Notes under the pieces: model-generated | What the model was told of the DNA's origin: nothing | The model's input: only the letters and a program-made list of their open reading frames with translations | Database searches by the model: none | DNA from: Monosporascus cannonballus | Lineage: Eukaryota; Ascomycota; Sordariomycetes; Xylariales | Reading direction: 5' to 3' | Assembly: GCA_004154925.1 (NCBI GenBank) | Contig: QJNS01000234.1 | Coordinates: 55,720 to 119,719 of the forward strand | Length of the DNA: 64,000 nt | Shown here: positions 47,492-61,149 of the stretch, in pieces | Position numbering within the stretch: position 1 is the stretch's first letter | Layout: each line of letters opens with the position of its first letter | Program-made: the position numbers and the translations under genes

Positions 47492-50400
47492 TATAAAACA
47501 AATCGCTTTAATAATTTAAAATAATTTGAAATAATACGGTAAAAGTAGTAAAATTAAAGAATTTATAGTTAAATTATATAAAATTCTTCAGATATTATTA
47601 ATCTAAATAATGCCGATTTTCTTTTAAACCAAACTTAAATTTTGCTTAAAGTTTTATTATTATTATTATTTTACATATTATTTGAATTTTTATTATTCTG
47701 CGCGTTATTATATTGCGCGTTATTATTTTACGCGTTATTATTTTGCGTATTATTATTTTGGGCGTTATTATTTTGGGCGTTATTATTTTACGCGTTTTTT
47801 TTAGTACGTTTAAAACTTTGGTTGTAAGTTTTGCCTGACGAAAGGCCAGGTTTTTTATTAGGAGCCGCATTTTTTCATTTATAGGTTTGCTAAGTTTTAA
47901 TAATAACTTAAAATATTTTTAATTAATTACATATCTTTTTGTTAAATAATGATTTATTTGGCGTATATAACGCCTAAATTAATTGTGATAAATAAATGTA
48001 TTGTTTTAAAATTATTTTATATATTATTTACCTTTGAATAATTTGATTAATTTATTTTTGCTATTTTTTATATAACGCTTATAACAAAGATTTGAAATCG
48101 CCATTAAATTTTGAAATTATTGCGAAATTTCCCTTATTAAACGTTAAAAAACGGCTTTTTAAGTAGTAATATAGTATTTACTTGATTTTATCAGATTTTT
48201 CGCAAAACGGCGGCTATATATATTAATACTATTTTAAAATTATTTTATTTTTTTAAAGAAAACTTAATACCAGGTAAAACGCGTTATTTTTGCTTTTTAA
48301 ATGGAACCGGGCCTTTAGGTATTATTTTTCCAGCCGGGCGTTTAGGTATTATTTTCCTAGCTAAAGGTTATTTTATAACGCGGGGAAATCTTTTTTTAAC
48401 GTTAGATGGTGTTTTTAATTTTAAAATTAATTAGCAAATTATTTATTTAATATATGTTATTTTGGTTATTATTATAATTATTAAATTATTAGCAAAGAAT
48501 TATTTTAGGATTATTTCAATAAAACTTTATTATTATCATTAAATTTGTTATTATAATAACGTAAAGTTATTAATTATAATAGCGGTATAATAATTAGTAA
48601 ATGTTTTGCGAAATTTTGATTAAATATAAATATAAGCGATTGTTTTTTAGAAGGTGAGATATATAAGGTAATATAAAGTAATTAAAAAAATTTATAATTT
48701 ACTTAGGTGCCCTATTTTAAAAAGTCTTATTTTCTTATTATAATAAAAATAATATATATAGCATTATTATTTAAAAAACTTTTTTTAATTTTAATTTATA
48801 TAAATAAATATATTTATAATAAAAACTTACATATTATATAATAAAAATAAATAATAAATAAATAAGAGAAAAAAAATAACTCTATATCAAATTTAATCCA
48901 TCTTTAAAAAATACGAATATATTAATTATGTTACTTATTATCTTAACTTAGTAATTACGGGCCTGGTTTATTGTAATTATAACGATAAATCTAAGTTATC
49001 TCGAGAAAACAGCCGGTTTTAAGTAAGCGTTAAAATTTAACTTTGCGAAATCTTATTCGTTTATCTTTTAATAACGCTCTTATTTTTGATATTAATTAGC
49101 CTTTTTTTTTGCAAAATTAATCCTTAAATACAGTTTTTTTATATGAAAATCCGTATATTTCAGCAATTTAACTAATATATGAAAATCCCCGGAATACCTA
49201 ATTTTCGTTTTCGTTATTTTCGGTTTTATTCGGATTTTCTGAATTATTATCTAATATCTTGTCAAGTTTATTTGGTAATAAGTTATATTAATCCGGCAAT
49301 TTCTTTAAATTTTCGATAAACGGAATTTGGAATATTTCTCGTATTTCTTCTTTACGTTTTTTAAATCGTTTTCGGGTATAAGCAAAGTCGTTATTATTAT
49401 ATATAATATGGTTATTTAAATTAAATATTTTAGTTCGGATATAAAATAATATAATTAAAATTAATGTGAATTATTACGATAATATGAATTAATAATTAAA
49501 ATAATGTTTTAACTGAATAAACTTTTAGGTAAATTTTATTAATATAGAAAAACATTAAATATATAAGAAATTACGTATAAAATAGGCAAAACAGGGAATT
49601 ATATTATTAATCCGTTATTGTAAGATTAAAAGCGTTTTGTTCGGATAAATATTTAAATAATATAATTAAGAAATATTTTTTAAAATATTAATTATATAAT
49701 TTATATTCGTTTTTAAAATAATCGTTAATAATATTTTCTTACGGATTCTCGCTAATACGGTATACCGAATTTCTTTTTTTAGGATTTGAATTTAATATGA
49801 AAATTTCGGTAAGGTTTCCGTAATTTAAAATAAATGTACGTATAACAAATTGTATTTTCCGTTTATTGTACTTTTTCTAATATTTTTTGTATATTTATTT
49901 AAAGTATTTAATACTTTCTCCATAAAATATATTATTCAATAATCTTAATTAAAAATAATTTTGCTAATTATTAAAATACTTACGGAATTTATTAGCCATA
50001 TTATTTGATAATAGGTAAATTAAAACGCAAAATAAATTAATAAATAATTATTAGTAAATAATGTGTTAATATATTTAAAAATGTTCGAAATTGTTAATTT
50101 GGTATTTTTTCAAAATAATTATAGCCATATTAATCATCGGTTAATAAATTTGGGACATGTTAATTTTTTCCTATTTTTTATTTTTTTTATTTTTTAATTT
50201 TTTATCTGGGTAATACTTTTAATAGATTTTGACGATATGCTTTTCGTATTTACGTAAATGCTTAAACATAATTTTATACACGTTTACCATATGAAAAATA
50301 TGGTTTTTCCGAGAAAAGCCGAAATTATTTATTATTTAAAAAAGGTATTTAAAAATATTAACCAAATAACGAATTAGTTTGATACCGTTAAAAAATAATA

Positions 50401-51474
50401 TATAATTTGTTTTCTTTAATAGTAATTATTCGCGTAGAAATTTTTGAATTACGGGGTATATTTTTATTGTACGTAATAAAAAAAAGGTCACCGAATTTTA
50501 ACGGTTATAAACGTTACGGATTATTTAAAATACGTTTTTATGATTTAAAATGTTATTTATAATTATATTTTACTAAATTTGTAAAAAGAAATATTTTTTT
50601 ATCGAAACCGAAAAAATTTAAATACTAAATATGTAAAATTATAAAAATTTAATAATTATTTTATAATTATTTTAAAAAATACGTACTAATATAATTATAT
50701 ATTTCTTTTCGAATTAATAAGATTTTTACTTTATTTCGGCAAGCTTTTATATTTTTGTTTTATTCGCCTAAAGTCTTTTCGGATTTATTTGGTAATTTTA
50801 TGCCATAAAGTTTAAAAACGTTATTAAGTTCTTTTTATAAAGCATATAAGGTATATATATAATACTGAATTTCGTTTACTTATTGGAACTTATCGCCCAA
50901 TTTCTAAAAAAGCCATTTTTGAATAATTATTTATTTAATATTAAGGTAATTATCCGCAGTAAAAACGCGAAATCGGTCGGTTATTTTTAGTTTTTTTAAC
51001 CGACGTAAGAACTTCTTGTTATTAAATTTATTTAATTTGATATTACAGAGTTAAATATTAATTAGAAAATAAAATTTTTTCTATTCCAGGTTAATATAAT
51101 AAATAATAATTCTTTAAAATGAAAATACCAAATAAAACGTAATTTAAACACTATAATTAATTAATGTATAAATTTTTACAAAAATATGTTTAAATCTATA
51201 TTTAATAACTGTATTAATATATATCCGTATTTACTTTATATATATTTTTATTATTAATTAATTAAAGCCGTTACCGTAAAATAATATTATAGCTTGAAAA
51301 TACTTATTTAAAAGATTTTGAATAAGTACATTTGAAAATATAAAATAATTAATTAAAAAAGTCTTATGAAGATTAAGCATTTTAAGTAATATTAAGTTTT
51401 ATTTATAATAAGTAAAAATTATTTTAAAATTATTACCCCGTAAAAAAAAGAAAAAAAGCTGAAAATAAAAAAGA
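47492..51474. other. Unassigned RIP-mutated DNA
   Basis: No element identified. A minus-strand coding-like stretch lies at about 49240-49390 (YTRKRFKKRKEEIREIFQ, then FIENLKKLPD) with stops at presumed Gln codons. Its family is unknown; it may belong to the large element bounding this block. Confidence 0.4.
47702..47791 (+). repeat. 15 bp minisatellite, six copies
   Basis: Six tandem 15 bp units of consensus GCGTTATTATTTTGG, differing at one to three positions each. As 15 is a multiple of three, both strands stay open and give five-residue repeats (ALLF-type on plus, KIIT-type on minus). The frames at 47642-47827 and 47646-47870 come from this and are not genes. Confidence 0.88.
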
Positions 51475-51479
51475 TCTAA
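51475..51479. repeat. Target site duplication of E, left (TCTAA)
   Basis: TCTAA just before the left LTR of E; the same bases follow the right LTR at 56979-56983. Confidence 0.9.
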
Positions 51480-51669
51480 TGTTACAGGTTAGAGCCTATA
51501 GGGCGGCTCGGGCTTACGGAGCGAGCTCCTTAGCCCGAGCTCACCTATATGTATATAGGGAGCAGCTATTTTGCTGGTGGCTAATTATTTCTTCCTTTCC
51601 CTCCTTACCTTAAATATAAATTTTCGTTAGGCCGTACCTCCGTTTAGCTTCCGTATCGTGCCCGTTATA
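51480..51669 (+). repeat. 5' LTR of element E
   Basis: 190 bp, starts TGTTACAGGTTAGAGCC and ends CCCGTTATA. It contains a near-palindromic GCTCGGGCTTACGGAGCGAG followed by CTCCTTAGCCCGAGCTCA, giving a GGGCT/AGCCC stem, and an ATATGTATATAG TATA-like stretch. Confidence 0.92.
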
Positions 51670-54600
51670 TATATTTAAGGTCATAATTTATCATAATTTC
51701 CAGGAAGTTAGGTAAAAATGAAACGTTTCCTAAAGATACCGTGGTTACGGATAATAAGTTAAAAAGAGTTTTATAATAAAAAAATTACGAAATAATATAA
51801 CTAATAAAACTATAAACGAATTTACAGTATTAACCTTATCCGGAATTATTAAGAAATATTTATAATATTAATTATTTATAAATATATTTTAAAAATTTAA
51901 TATATAGTAGGAAAAGTCTATTAAATTAATTTTTAACCGTAATAAAACGATAAATAATTTGTTTAATCGGATAACGGAAATAAAAAAATATATTTTTACG
52001 AAAGCGGAAAAAAAAAGCCCTTAAAAGATAAAATCCGTTTTGCAAAAAACTTACGGTAAATCTGCCGTTTAATAATGTATTTATAAAAACGAATCGTAAA
52101 CTTATAAAATAACTTTCGTAAAACGGAAAATAAAAGATATTCCGTTTATTTTTCGCCATATTCCGTACGAAAGTAAAAAAATCGGTTTATTTCCGGTTTT
52201 TTTGTAATAACTTATTTAAATAATATAATATTTGAATTAATCGAAAAGTAATTATGATTTAATTATTAGTTCGAAATAAGAAAATTATGAAACGATTTCG
52301 ACGTTAATAAATTTTTTTTATATAAAAAAGTAATTCGAAAATAAGCAGATAGTATAATCCGTTAAAAAGTAATTATAATATATAAAATAAGGTAATAATT
52401 AACAATTTTAAAAGTACTTATTAAATTTTAAATTTAAATTTACTAAATATAAAAATTTAATATAACTTTTAATAATTAAAGTAATCTTTTTAAATATTAA
52501 TATTAATATATAATTCCGTAACGTATTAATAACGAAAAATATTTTTTATAATAATTATAATCGTTAAATAGGTAATGTAAAAAAAGTAATTAATTATTTA
52601 AAAGTTTTATTTAATTATTATATAAGTAAAAAAACAATAATTTGATATTCCGGTTAAAAAAGCAAAACAGTTAATTCATAATAATATATCGATTAAATTA
52701 ATAAACCGGCTTAAATAACAAATATTTAAAAGGATATATTTATAACGGACGTCCCGAAATTAATTACGTTAATTTTTAAATTTATAAATTAATAACGAAA
52801 TAATTAAAAAACCGATCCGGGGATAATTTAAGATAAGGCTTAGGAAACCGGCTTTATGCAAAATAGTTTTTTGATAACGAAATAAAAATTCGGAAACGGA
52901 AAAAGTAATATTTCCGTTACGCCGCTACGAATTATTTGAATTAAAAATGCTTTAAATATAAATATATAAAGCGGTTTCGTTTAATTAAAATAGAAATTAC
53001 GGCAGCAAATTTACGGGATGCCGTTAACGGAAATAACGATTTAAATAACGAAAGTTTAAAAAAATAACCTGTATAAAAAATTGTTTGTAAAAAAAAACTT
53101 AATAAAAGAAAAATTACAAAGTATTAATAATAAATTAAATAATACTTTTTTATATTAACCGCCTTAATTAATGATATTATATTTATAAACGTTTTAATTA
53201 ATAATAAATATATTTATTATTTTTTGTTTAATTAACGGTTAATCCGCTGTTTAAAATTATAATATATATTTATTATATCTTATTGGTTAAGGTTAATAAA
53301 AAAATAATAAATTTATTATAACCGTAATCCGAAAATTACTTACGTTAACGTAAATTTAAATAGCCGCTTAAAACGAAGTTAGGGATACGTAATTAAAAAT
53401 TTATTTTATTTTTTAATTTTAAAAAATCCCTTAATAAAATATAATAATATTGTATACGAGGAAAAATAACGGTTTATTTATTTTGCGGACGACGTTACCG
53501 TACGTATATTACGCAAAAAAAGATAGTTCGATAAGGGGCTTACGGACCGCTTAAAAAAGCGGTTATAAAAATATAAAAAAGCTTGTTTAATAACGGTTAT
53601 GATTTTTGCAGTAATAACGCGGTAAAGCCGTTATAAAAAAACGAGACATAATTATTCGCAATTTTTATAAAAGATATTAATAAGGTTTTAAAAGTAAAAC
53701 CGTAATTAATTTCAAAAATTATAATAAAACGTTTTTTTAAGAAAATACGGAAATTCCGAAACCGTTTTATAAACGATAAAAATTTATCGTAATTATTTTA
53801 TTATAATAATAATAATATAACGATAAATTTAAAAATAAATATTTCGGATTAAAAAAAAGTAATTTTATAAGGATTTTTATATAGAATATTAAGGGAAAAG
53901 TTATTAATTTTACGTAAAATATTTATAAACTTATTTAATAAAAATTGGATTAAAATTAATAATTTTTCCGTAAATACCCCGGTATTATTTGTGAGGAAAT
54001 TTAACGGGAATTTAAAATTTTACGTAAATTATAAAAAATTAAATAAGATTATAAAATAAAACCGTTATTTTTTTGTTAATAAAAAATATATTACGAATTT
54101 TATTATAGGCCCGGTAATTTACGAAGTTCGAAGTTTAAACGGTTTTTTATCGGTCACGTATTTACTAGGGAAACGAATAAAAAATTATATTTTATATATA
54201 TTTCATGTTTGTCGAATAATTAATATGCTTATTTGGCTTTAGTGGTATACCGGCTATTTTTTAATATTATATTAATATTACGTTAAAACGTTATTTCAAT
54301 AATTTTTATTCCGTATATATAAATAATATTTTTAATTTATTCCTTTAATTTTCGAATTAATTATATGGCCAAAATTAAGCTGGTATTCGGCCATTTAGTA
54401 GAAATAAAATTAAAGTTAGATCCGGATAAATACGAATTTGTAATTTAAAAAATAAAATATTTAAAGTTTATTATCGAAATAAATATAAGCCTGAAAATTA
54501 ATTTTAAAAAGGTAATTATTATTTAAAAATAAAAAACCTTTATTAACGTAAAAAGGGTTAAACACTTTATCGGATTCATTAATTTTTACCAAACCTATAT

Positions 54601-56788
54601 AGAAAGTTTTAGCGAAATAACGGCTTTCTTTTTATAACTAATTAAAAAGGAAATTCTTTCTATTAGAAAAACAAAAAATAATAAGTTTTCGATTAATTTA
54701 AAAAGCTTTTTATTATAACGTTTATTTTTACTTATTAGGACCTTAAAAAACGGTAATAAAAACAAATTTTTCTGGCTAAGTAATTAGAAAATGCTTATTT
54801 TAATTTAATTTATTAAGGCATTTATAATTAATTACGTATTTTTTAAAAATATTATCGTTAATTAAATGTAATTACGAAATATACGATAAAAAGTTATTAA
54901 TTATTATTAAAACGTTAACAAAATAAAAAAAGAAGCTTTAAGGATTAATTAATTTTTTTATAGTTTTAATAAATTACGCAAATTTTCAGTATTTTATAAA
55001 TATCTGTAAATTTATTAAAAGGTAAATTAATAAACCGATTCGATATTATATTTTATAGGTTATAAAACGTATTTTGCGGTAAAAAAAATATTAGGTTTAA
55101 AAAGCGGATAACCCCGCTAATTAAAGAAAAAAAGTATTTAACAAATTAATATAAATTTAAAAACTTTTAATAACTGAAATTTACTTAAAATAAGAAAATA
55201 ACGAATAACCGGTTATATTTTTTAATAACAAAACATTTTTTCGAAAAAGACTTTTAAAAAATATAAAACTTAAGGGTTTTTAAAAATAAAACTTTAAATA
55301 TGGCGTACGCCGTTATAGCCCAAAAGTTACGTAATTTTTTCCGGTTATAAACGTAATAAAGGTTTTTATAACGAAATATCCTTTTGATTTTAAAGGTTTT
55401 TTATAATTTAAAGGACGTATTTAACTCCTTATTTAAAAGCCGTTCCGGATATTATTAATCTAATAGGTATATAATTTTTATATTACCGGCTACCCAGGAA
55501 AAAACGTTACGTTAATAATATTGATCCGTAATTATTATTAGCTGGGATAAGTTTAAAATATATATTATTTTTGCCGTAATTATAACATATATAATAGGTT
55601 ATACGTATAAAAAAATAGAAAAAAAGTTATTACGGCTTTTATTTATTTTAAACCGATTTTATTTAAATTTTTCGGTAAATTTTATAATCGAGTTACCGGT
55701 AAGGCAAAACAGAAATTTTTATGTTTTATAATATTTTATAATCGTTTAACGAACACGGTTATTTTAAAACCGATATTTAATATAAATACGGAAACGTACG
55801 TTTAATGTTTTATTACTTATTATTAAAAATATTATCGTTTTTTAAAAAATTAATATCCGATAAAGAAAATAATTAGATAAATAAATTCTGGATTTACGTC
55901 TACAATTTAATAAGTATATAATAATAACTTAATATATTTTTTTATTTTTAAATAAACGGAGTTAAAAAAATTAACTAAAACGTTTTTGCGTATTTTTGTT
56001 ATTTTATAAGTTACGTATAATATAATTATGCCGAATTCCTATTGGTAACATAACTAGCCTTTAACGGCAAAAACTTTTCGTTAAAAGTAAATCTTTTTTT
56101 TAATTTACAGATATGATATAAAACATATTAACAAAATACCGGTAATTATTTAATAAACTTCCAAAGCAAAAAACATTATTAATTTCGTTAAAAAATATAA
56201 AAAGGTACGGAATTTATATAAGTTATTATAACGTCGATATAGGCCCGGATAAAATAGTTAATTTATACTTTTAAAAAATAAATATTATATTTTAAAATAA
56301 AAGATTTAATATAATTAAACCTAAAAACCGTTATTATTTTATAATTATTTAAACACTTATTTTAAATATATATTAAATATAAGGTTATTGCGATTACGCC
56401 ATATAATACCGTAAAATAAAATATGTTATCGGGAATATACCCGTTATCTAGCTAAATTTTAAATAATAATTAAATGTTACCGGTATTATTAAAAGCCAAA
56501 CAAAAATATAATAAAACGTATATTAAAGGCTGAAAATAAGTACGTAAATTGCGGTTCCCAAAAAGAGCAATTCATAAAATGGGCAGGTTACGCCGAACCA
56601 ATAAAAAAATTATGTAACAGTTTTGAAAATATAATTGCTTTTAATAATTTCGAAAAATTATTCGGAAACGGAAATAAGGTTAGCAAAAACGTAAAGGTAC
56701 GAATAAGGATAAAAGGAAAAAGGTATAAGCAAAGCCGCCGCCGCCTTGTCGCAGCCTTATTATTCCCTAAGGGCGAGGAAGGGGGTGA
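51670..56788 (+). pseudogene. Gypsy gag-pol with chromodomain (element E)
   Basis: RT: VYINNIF at 54313-54333 stands for the family's VYIDDI-type motif with both Asp changed to Asn. It is followed by AKIKLVFGHLVEIKLKLDPD and KYEF (Cys to Tyr). RNase H ends near 54970 with a T-x-HKNLQYF-like segment. The C-terminal chromodomain is well kept: QFIKWAGYAEPIKKLCNSFE at 56568-56627, retaining Trp-Ala-Gly-Tyr, then an acidic stretch. The last residues read KRYKQSRRRLVAALLFPKGE, then EGGD before the LTR. A gag Cys-rich region may lie near 52950. Many stops occur where Gln or Trp is expected. The minus-strand frame at 51926-52159 is spurious. Confidence 0.8.
56771..56788 (+). other. Polypurine tract of element E
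   Basis: GGGCGAGGAAGGGGGTGA immediately upstream of the right LTR: the plus-strand priming site expected for an LTR retrotransposon. It fixes the orientation of E. Confidence 0.85.
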
Positions 56789-56978
56789 TGTTACAGGCTA
56801 AAGCCTATAGGACGGTTCGGGCTTACGAAGCGAGTTCCTTAGCCCGAGCTTACCCATATGTATATAGGAAGCAGCTACCTCGCTGGTGGCTAGCTGTTTC
56901 TTTTTTTCCCTCCTTACCTTGAATATAAACCTTCGTTAGGCCGTACCTCCGTTCAGCCTACGCATCGTGCCCGTTATA
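56789..56978 (+). repeat. 3' LTR of element E
   Basis: 190 bp, colinear with 51480-51669. It starts TGTTACAGGCTAAAGCC and ends CCCGTTATA. The differences I compared are C/T or G/A. Confidence 0.92.
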
Positions 56979-56983
56979 TCTAA
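56979..56983. repeat. Target site duplication of E, right (TCTAA)
   Basis: TCTAA directly after the right LTR of E, matching 51475-51479. Confidence 0.9.
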
Positions 56984-59900
56984 TAAGAATTTATTAATAA
57001 AAAGTTCTATAATAATTATTTTAAAATTATTTTAAACCCTATATGTATTATAATTATATTAAAAACCTTTTTATTAATAATTAAATCCGTTTAATCCACT
57101 TTTTAACGACATGTATTATTCTGTAAGTATTTTTTTATAAAACTTATTCTGTTTTTTTAGGAAAAATAAAATATATAAAATAATATCTATATTGTTAATA
57201 TTTAATTTTAGGTTACTTAATTATTCGTTAACAAATTTATGTAAAATCTTTTTAATATTTCGAATTACGGTTTATTTTATTAAATATGCCGATAATTTCG
57301 TTTAATAAGTTTTCGTTATTTTTGTTATTAACGTTTTTTTAAAACCATAATTACCGTTAAAACCAAACCACTTAATCCTTATATTAACGTTTTTGATATT
57401 CGTAATATTCTTAATTAATAATCAGAAAATCGGCCGTCTATCGTATTTGGGATTAAAATCGGTTCGAATAATTTGGCGTAATAAAACGGTTTTTTTAACT
57501 AGGTAAATTTAATAAGTTAAGGTATTTTTCGTTCTGTAATTATTAGCTAAATTATAAATAACTAAATTTTAAATTTGGCTTTTTGATATCTTATTTTTAA
57601 TTCGAATTAATTTTAATTAACCTTTATTTTTAATAAATTTTACCATTATCTTTTACTAAAAATCTTCGTTAAATATTTCGTTATTATTTTAATTATCGAT
57701 CATAATATTTTTTAAATTATTATCCTAATTAAAGTTATTATTTTGTTAAAAAATATTTTATAATAATTTATTATTATCGAAATTATTATCGCCGGGGCTC
57801 AAAAGTTTCGAAAATTTACGATATTATTTTAACATTATAATAAATTCGATTAAAATTATAATAAAATATTTTTTTTGGTAATAAACCGATAATTGGCAAA
57901 AATAAAAGAAATAATCGAAATTACGTAAATAACTGCCGATATAAGGTCTTAAAATTACGTATTAACTTTTTCGAACGTTATTTATTTTTTTTATCAAACT
58001 CTTATAATGGAATTATCTATTTTATTTACTTTAATTCGAACTTAATACCATTAAAATAATGTAATTAGAAAATTACCTGTTTTAAATAATACTTTAAATG
58101 CTTTACGAATTAACGATATCCCAAACGAATTTAACCAAAATTCCAATAATTTTATTATTAATTTTCCGCGGTTATTGAAATTTATTAAATATATGCCCAT
58201 ATGATATATAGTATAAAATAAATTAATATTATTAATTAATTTTATGCTTAAATTTACTCAAAAAATATTAAGTAAACCGATAAGATTTTAACCAAAAATA
58301 TTTACGCATAAAATTCGGTATTATAAACGGAAACCTAATAATAAATATATAACTCTAATTATTTCATAATTACTTAATTATTAATATTTTTTAATTAATA
58401 TATTCCGTAAATTTTGGAAATACTAAAAGGATATTTACTTAATTTTCGATGAAATATTATTTGAACATATTATTTGAAAAATAATTATAAATATATTATT
58501 TTAATTTATACTAATAAGGGTGTTTATTTTAGAAATATTATAAGAAATTATAGAAAAGTTTTGGTTTTGTTATTTCAAAATAATATTTTTTATATTTTTT
58601 ATAGTAAACAAATAACGTTTTAAATAAAAGATATTTATATTATTTGGAAACTTTCTATTTTTTAAAATGGAATTATTTTAACGCCAATTATTAAAACTTT
58701 AAAAAAATAAAAAAAATAATATATATTTTAAAACTCATTTTAAAAAATCCTTTTTTATTTATTTTAAGTATTTATTTAAAAAACAGCGAAAAAATAATTA
58801 ATATTATTTAATTAAGTGAATCCCTTTTTAAATTTTATAGATACAAAAGTCTTTATCGATAAACCTTTAAATTCCGTATATTTTATATAAATTTCAACTT
58901 AATTAAAATGCTATATTTATTAAAAAGTTTTCATTTTATTTTTTTATTTAATTATTTAATTCTTTTTATTTTTACCTTAATTAAATTTTATTATTTTGCC
59001 TTATTATAATACGTTATTTTCAATTACCGTTATTTAATTTTTAAAATAATTTTAAAATAATTGAATTTAAGATTTTGAATTTTTAATTCCGTAATACTTT
59101 TTTTATTAAAACGTCGAAAATCCTACAAATTATTATCTTAAAATCCGTATACCAAAAAAGTTCGATTGCGAAAAATTAATATTTCGGCAAAATAAAATAA
59201 TATTTATTATAATTTACAATAATAAATTAAACTTATATTAAATAATTAAAAATATTTAAATATATAGGTCATTTCTCAAAACTAAATAACGTAAAATATA
59301 ATTATTAAGTAAAAAAGTAATACTGATTAATAAATATTAATTTATAACTATTTTAATATTTTAATAATTATTTATAATTAAGTAAAATAATAATACCTTA
59401 AGTAAGTTATAATAAAATACATTAAAGTTAAAAATATAATATTAATATTAAATAATAATAATATAATAAGTAAAATATATTATTCTAATAATAATACAGT
59501 TAATAATATTTGTTATAAATTTATCGTTAATCACCTAAACGATTTAATACTTTAATTACCGGAAAATCTTATTATATCTTACGTTTGAAAGTTTTGCATA
59601 ACGATCCGATAAATAATTTTTTGCCTTAATTATTTTTTAATTATTTTATTAATATTTTTAATATTTATTATCGGCTTAAAGCGGAAATATTTTATTAAAT
59701 ATTCGTATAAAAATAATAACGAATTTTTATATACCCGTTACGTTAAAATTATTAAATTTATTACTAATAAGATTACGGATTTTTTAATGTAATTTCGTGG
59801 TATATTTTAATTACTTTCGGCAAATAACGCCTTTATAAATTAAAATAATTTGTATTTTAATATTAAGATTAAAAATATTAAGGAAATTATTTTTGCATTT

Positions 59901-61149
59901 TGTTTTATAAATTTTGATTACTTTTTCATTATTTTATTTTTTACATTTTTAATATAATATTAAATTATGTAATATTTGATATTTAAGATGATATAATATC
60001 GTAAACGATTTATATTTTAAATTATATTAGCATAAAAATAACTTTTAAACATTTTTAGAAATTATAAATTATTATTTATAAAAATATTTCGGCTTTCGAT
60101 ATGGTTTTTAACAATTTTCTATAATACCTTTTATTTACGAAAAAAATTATTTGTTATATTATTTGGCCCGTAATAAATTTTACGATATTTTTATTTAAAA
60201 AAATTATTTTCGTTTAGCATTATAAAAAAAATAAACCTTATAAAAAATTACCGCAATTCTCGATTTAGGTAAATTCGAAATTAAAAAAAAAGGTTTGCCC
60301 GTTTAATTACATTAAAATTTAACGTTATAAATAAATATATTAAATAATTATTTTAAGATAATTTTAAAATAATTTAATTAAATTTTAAAACATATATAAA
60401 TACATATCCGATTTATTTAAGATTATACGATATTTTATTATTAAAGGTTACCGGCTTTATAACTTGGCGTAATAAGGCCAAAAAAAACCATTTTATACAT
60501 TATTTTAATACGAAATCCCGCAATTTTATTCTTAAAGTTCGTTCTTAATGTTCGAACCTTTTTTTTATTATAAGTATATTATGAGAAATTATAAAATAAG
60601 GTTTTAATTATATTAAGGGATTTAAGTAAAAATAATTTCAAATATGTAAAAGCAATAAGAATTAATCCGATTTTAAAATTAACGTATTAATTAATGGCAT
60701 AAAAAACGTTTTGAAAAACTTATTAAATAAGGCTTTTAAAAAAGGTTTGATATTATTAGATATATTTATGTCAAAGTTATTTTTGCAATATTCGATAACG
60801 TAAATCTTAAGTTTTACATAGGTAGAAACTTTCCGCAAAAAAAGCTAGAAATGATTTAAGTTAAAAGCGGTTATAGTATTGATTTATTAGCCGTAACGTA
60901 AATAATTTTCCTTTTTTTTCTGCTAAGTTAACCTTATAAAAATAACTAATTATAATACATTTAATTTATTATATATAATAATTATTTTAAATTATTTCAA
61001 ATTATTTTTAAGAAATAATTAAATTTACGATATTGTTTATTTTACCTAAAAATAATATATATTATTTTTATAATATAATAATTATTTCAAATTATTTTTT
61101 TACTTTCTTTTTTAATACGTTTAAAATTTACGTATTTTGTTAATAAGTA
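56984..61149. other. Unassigned RIP-mutated DNA
   Basis: Right part of AT block 2. Apart from the coding-like stretch at 57220-57540 I could not assign anything; no LTR pair was noticed. It probably belongs to the element bounded by the GGTACC-rich ends. Confidence 0.4.
57220..57540 (-). pseudogene. Unidentified coding relic
   Basis: Reading leftward from about 57535 one frame runs about 100 codons broken only by TAA/TAG at positions where Gln would restore it. Segments are NEKYLNLLNLPS, NRFITPNYSNRF, TADFLIIN, EYYEYQKR and NENLLNEIIGIFNKINRNSK. The composition (many charged residues, WF and YY pairs) is protein-like, not random AT. I do not recognise the family. It may be part of the gene of the large element bounding this block. 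Confidence 0.4.

Larger units (their letters stand above)
51480..56978 (+). mobile_element. Element E: Ty3/gypsy chromovirus
   Basis: A 5499 bp element with two 190 bp LTRs (51480-51669 and 56789-56978), TCTAA duplications, and a clear polypurine tract GGGCGAGGAAGGGGGTGA (56771-56788) before the right LTR. Its LTRs share no obvious similarity with those of A or B, so it is a different family. Internal pol is plus-strand and strongly RIP-mutated, while the LTRs and the last about 80 bp of coding sequence are much better preserved. Confidence 0.92.

Noticed and set aside
47642..47870. Leu-rich frame (plus) and Ile/Lys-rich frame (minus)
   Set aside because: Both come from a 15 bp minisatellite, whose length is a multiple of three and so keeps frames open.
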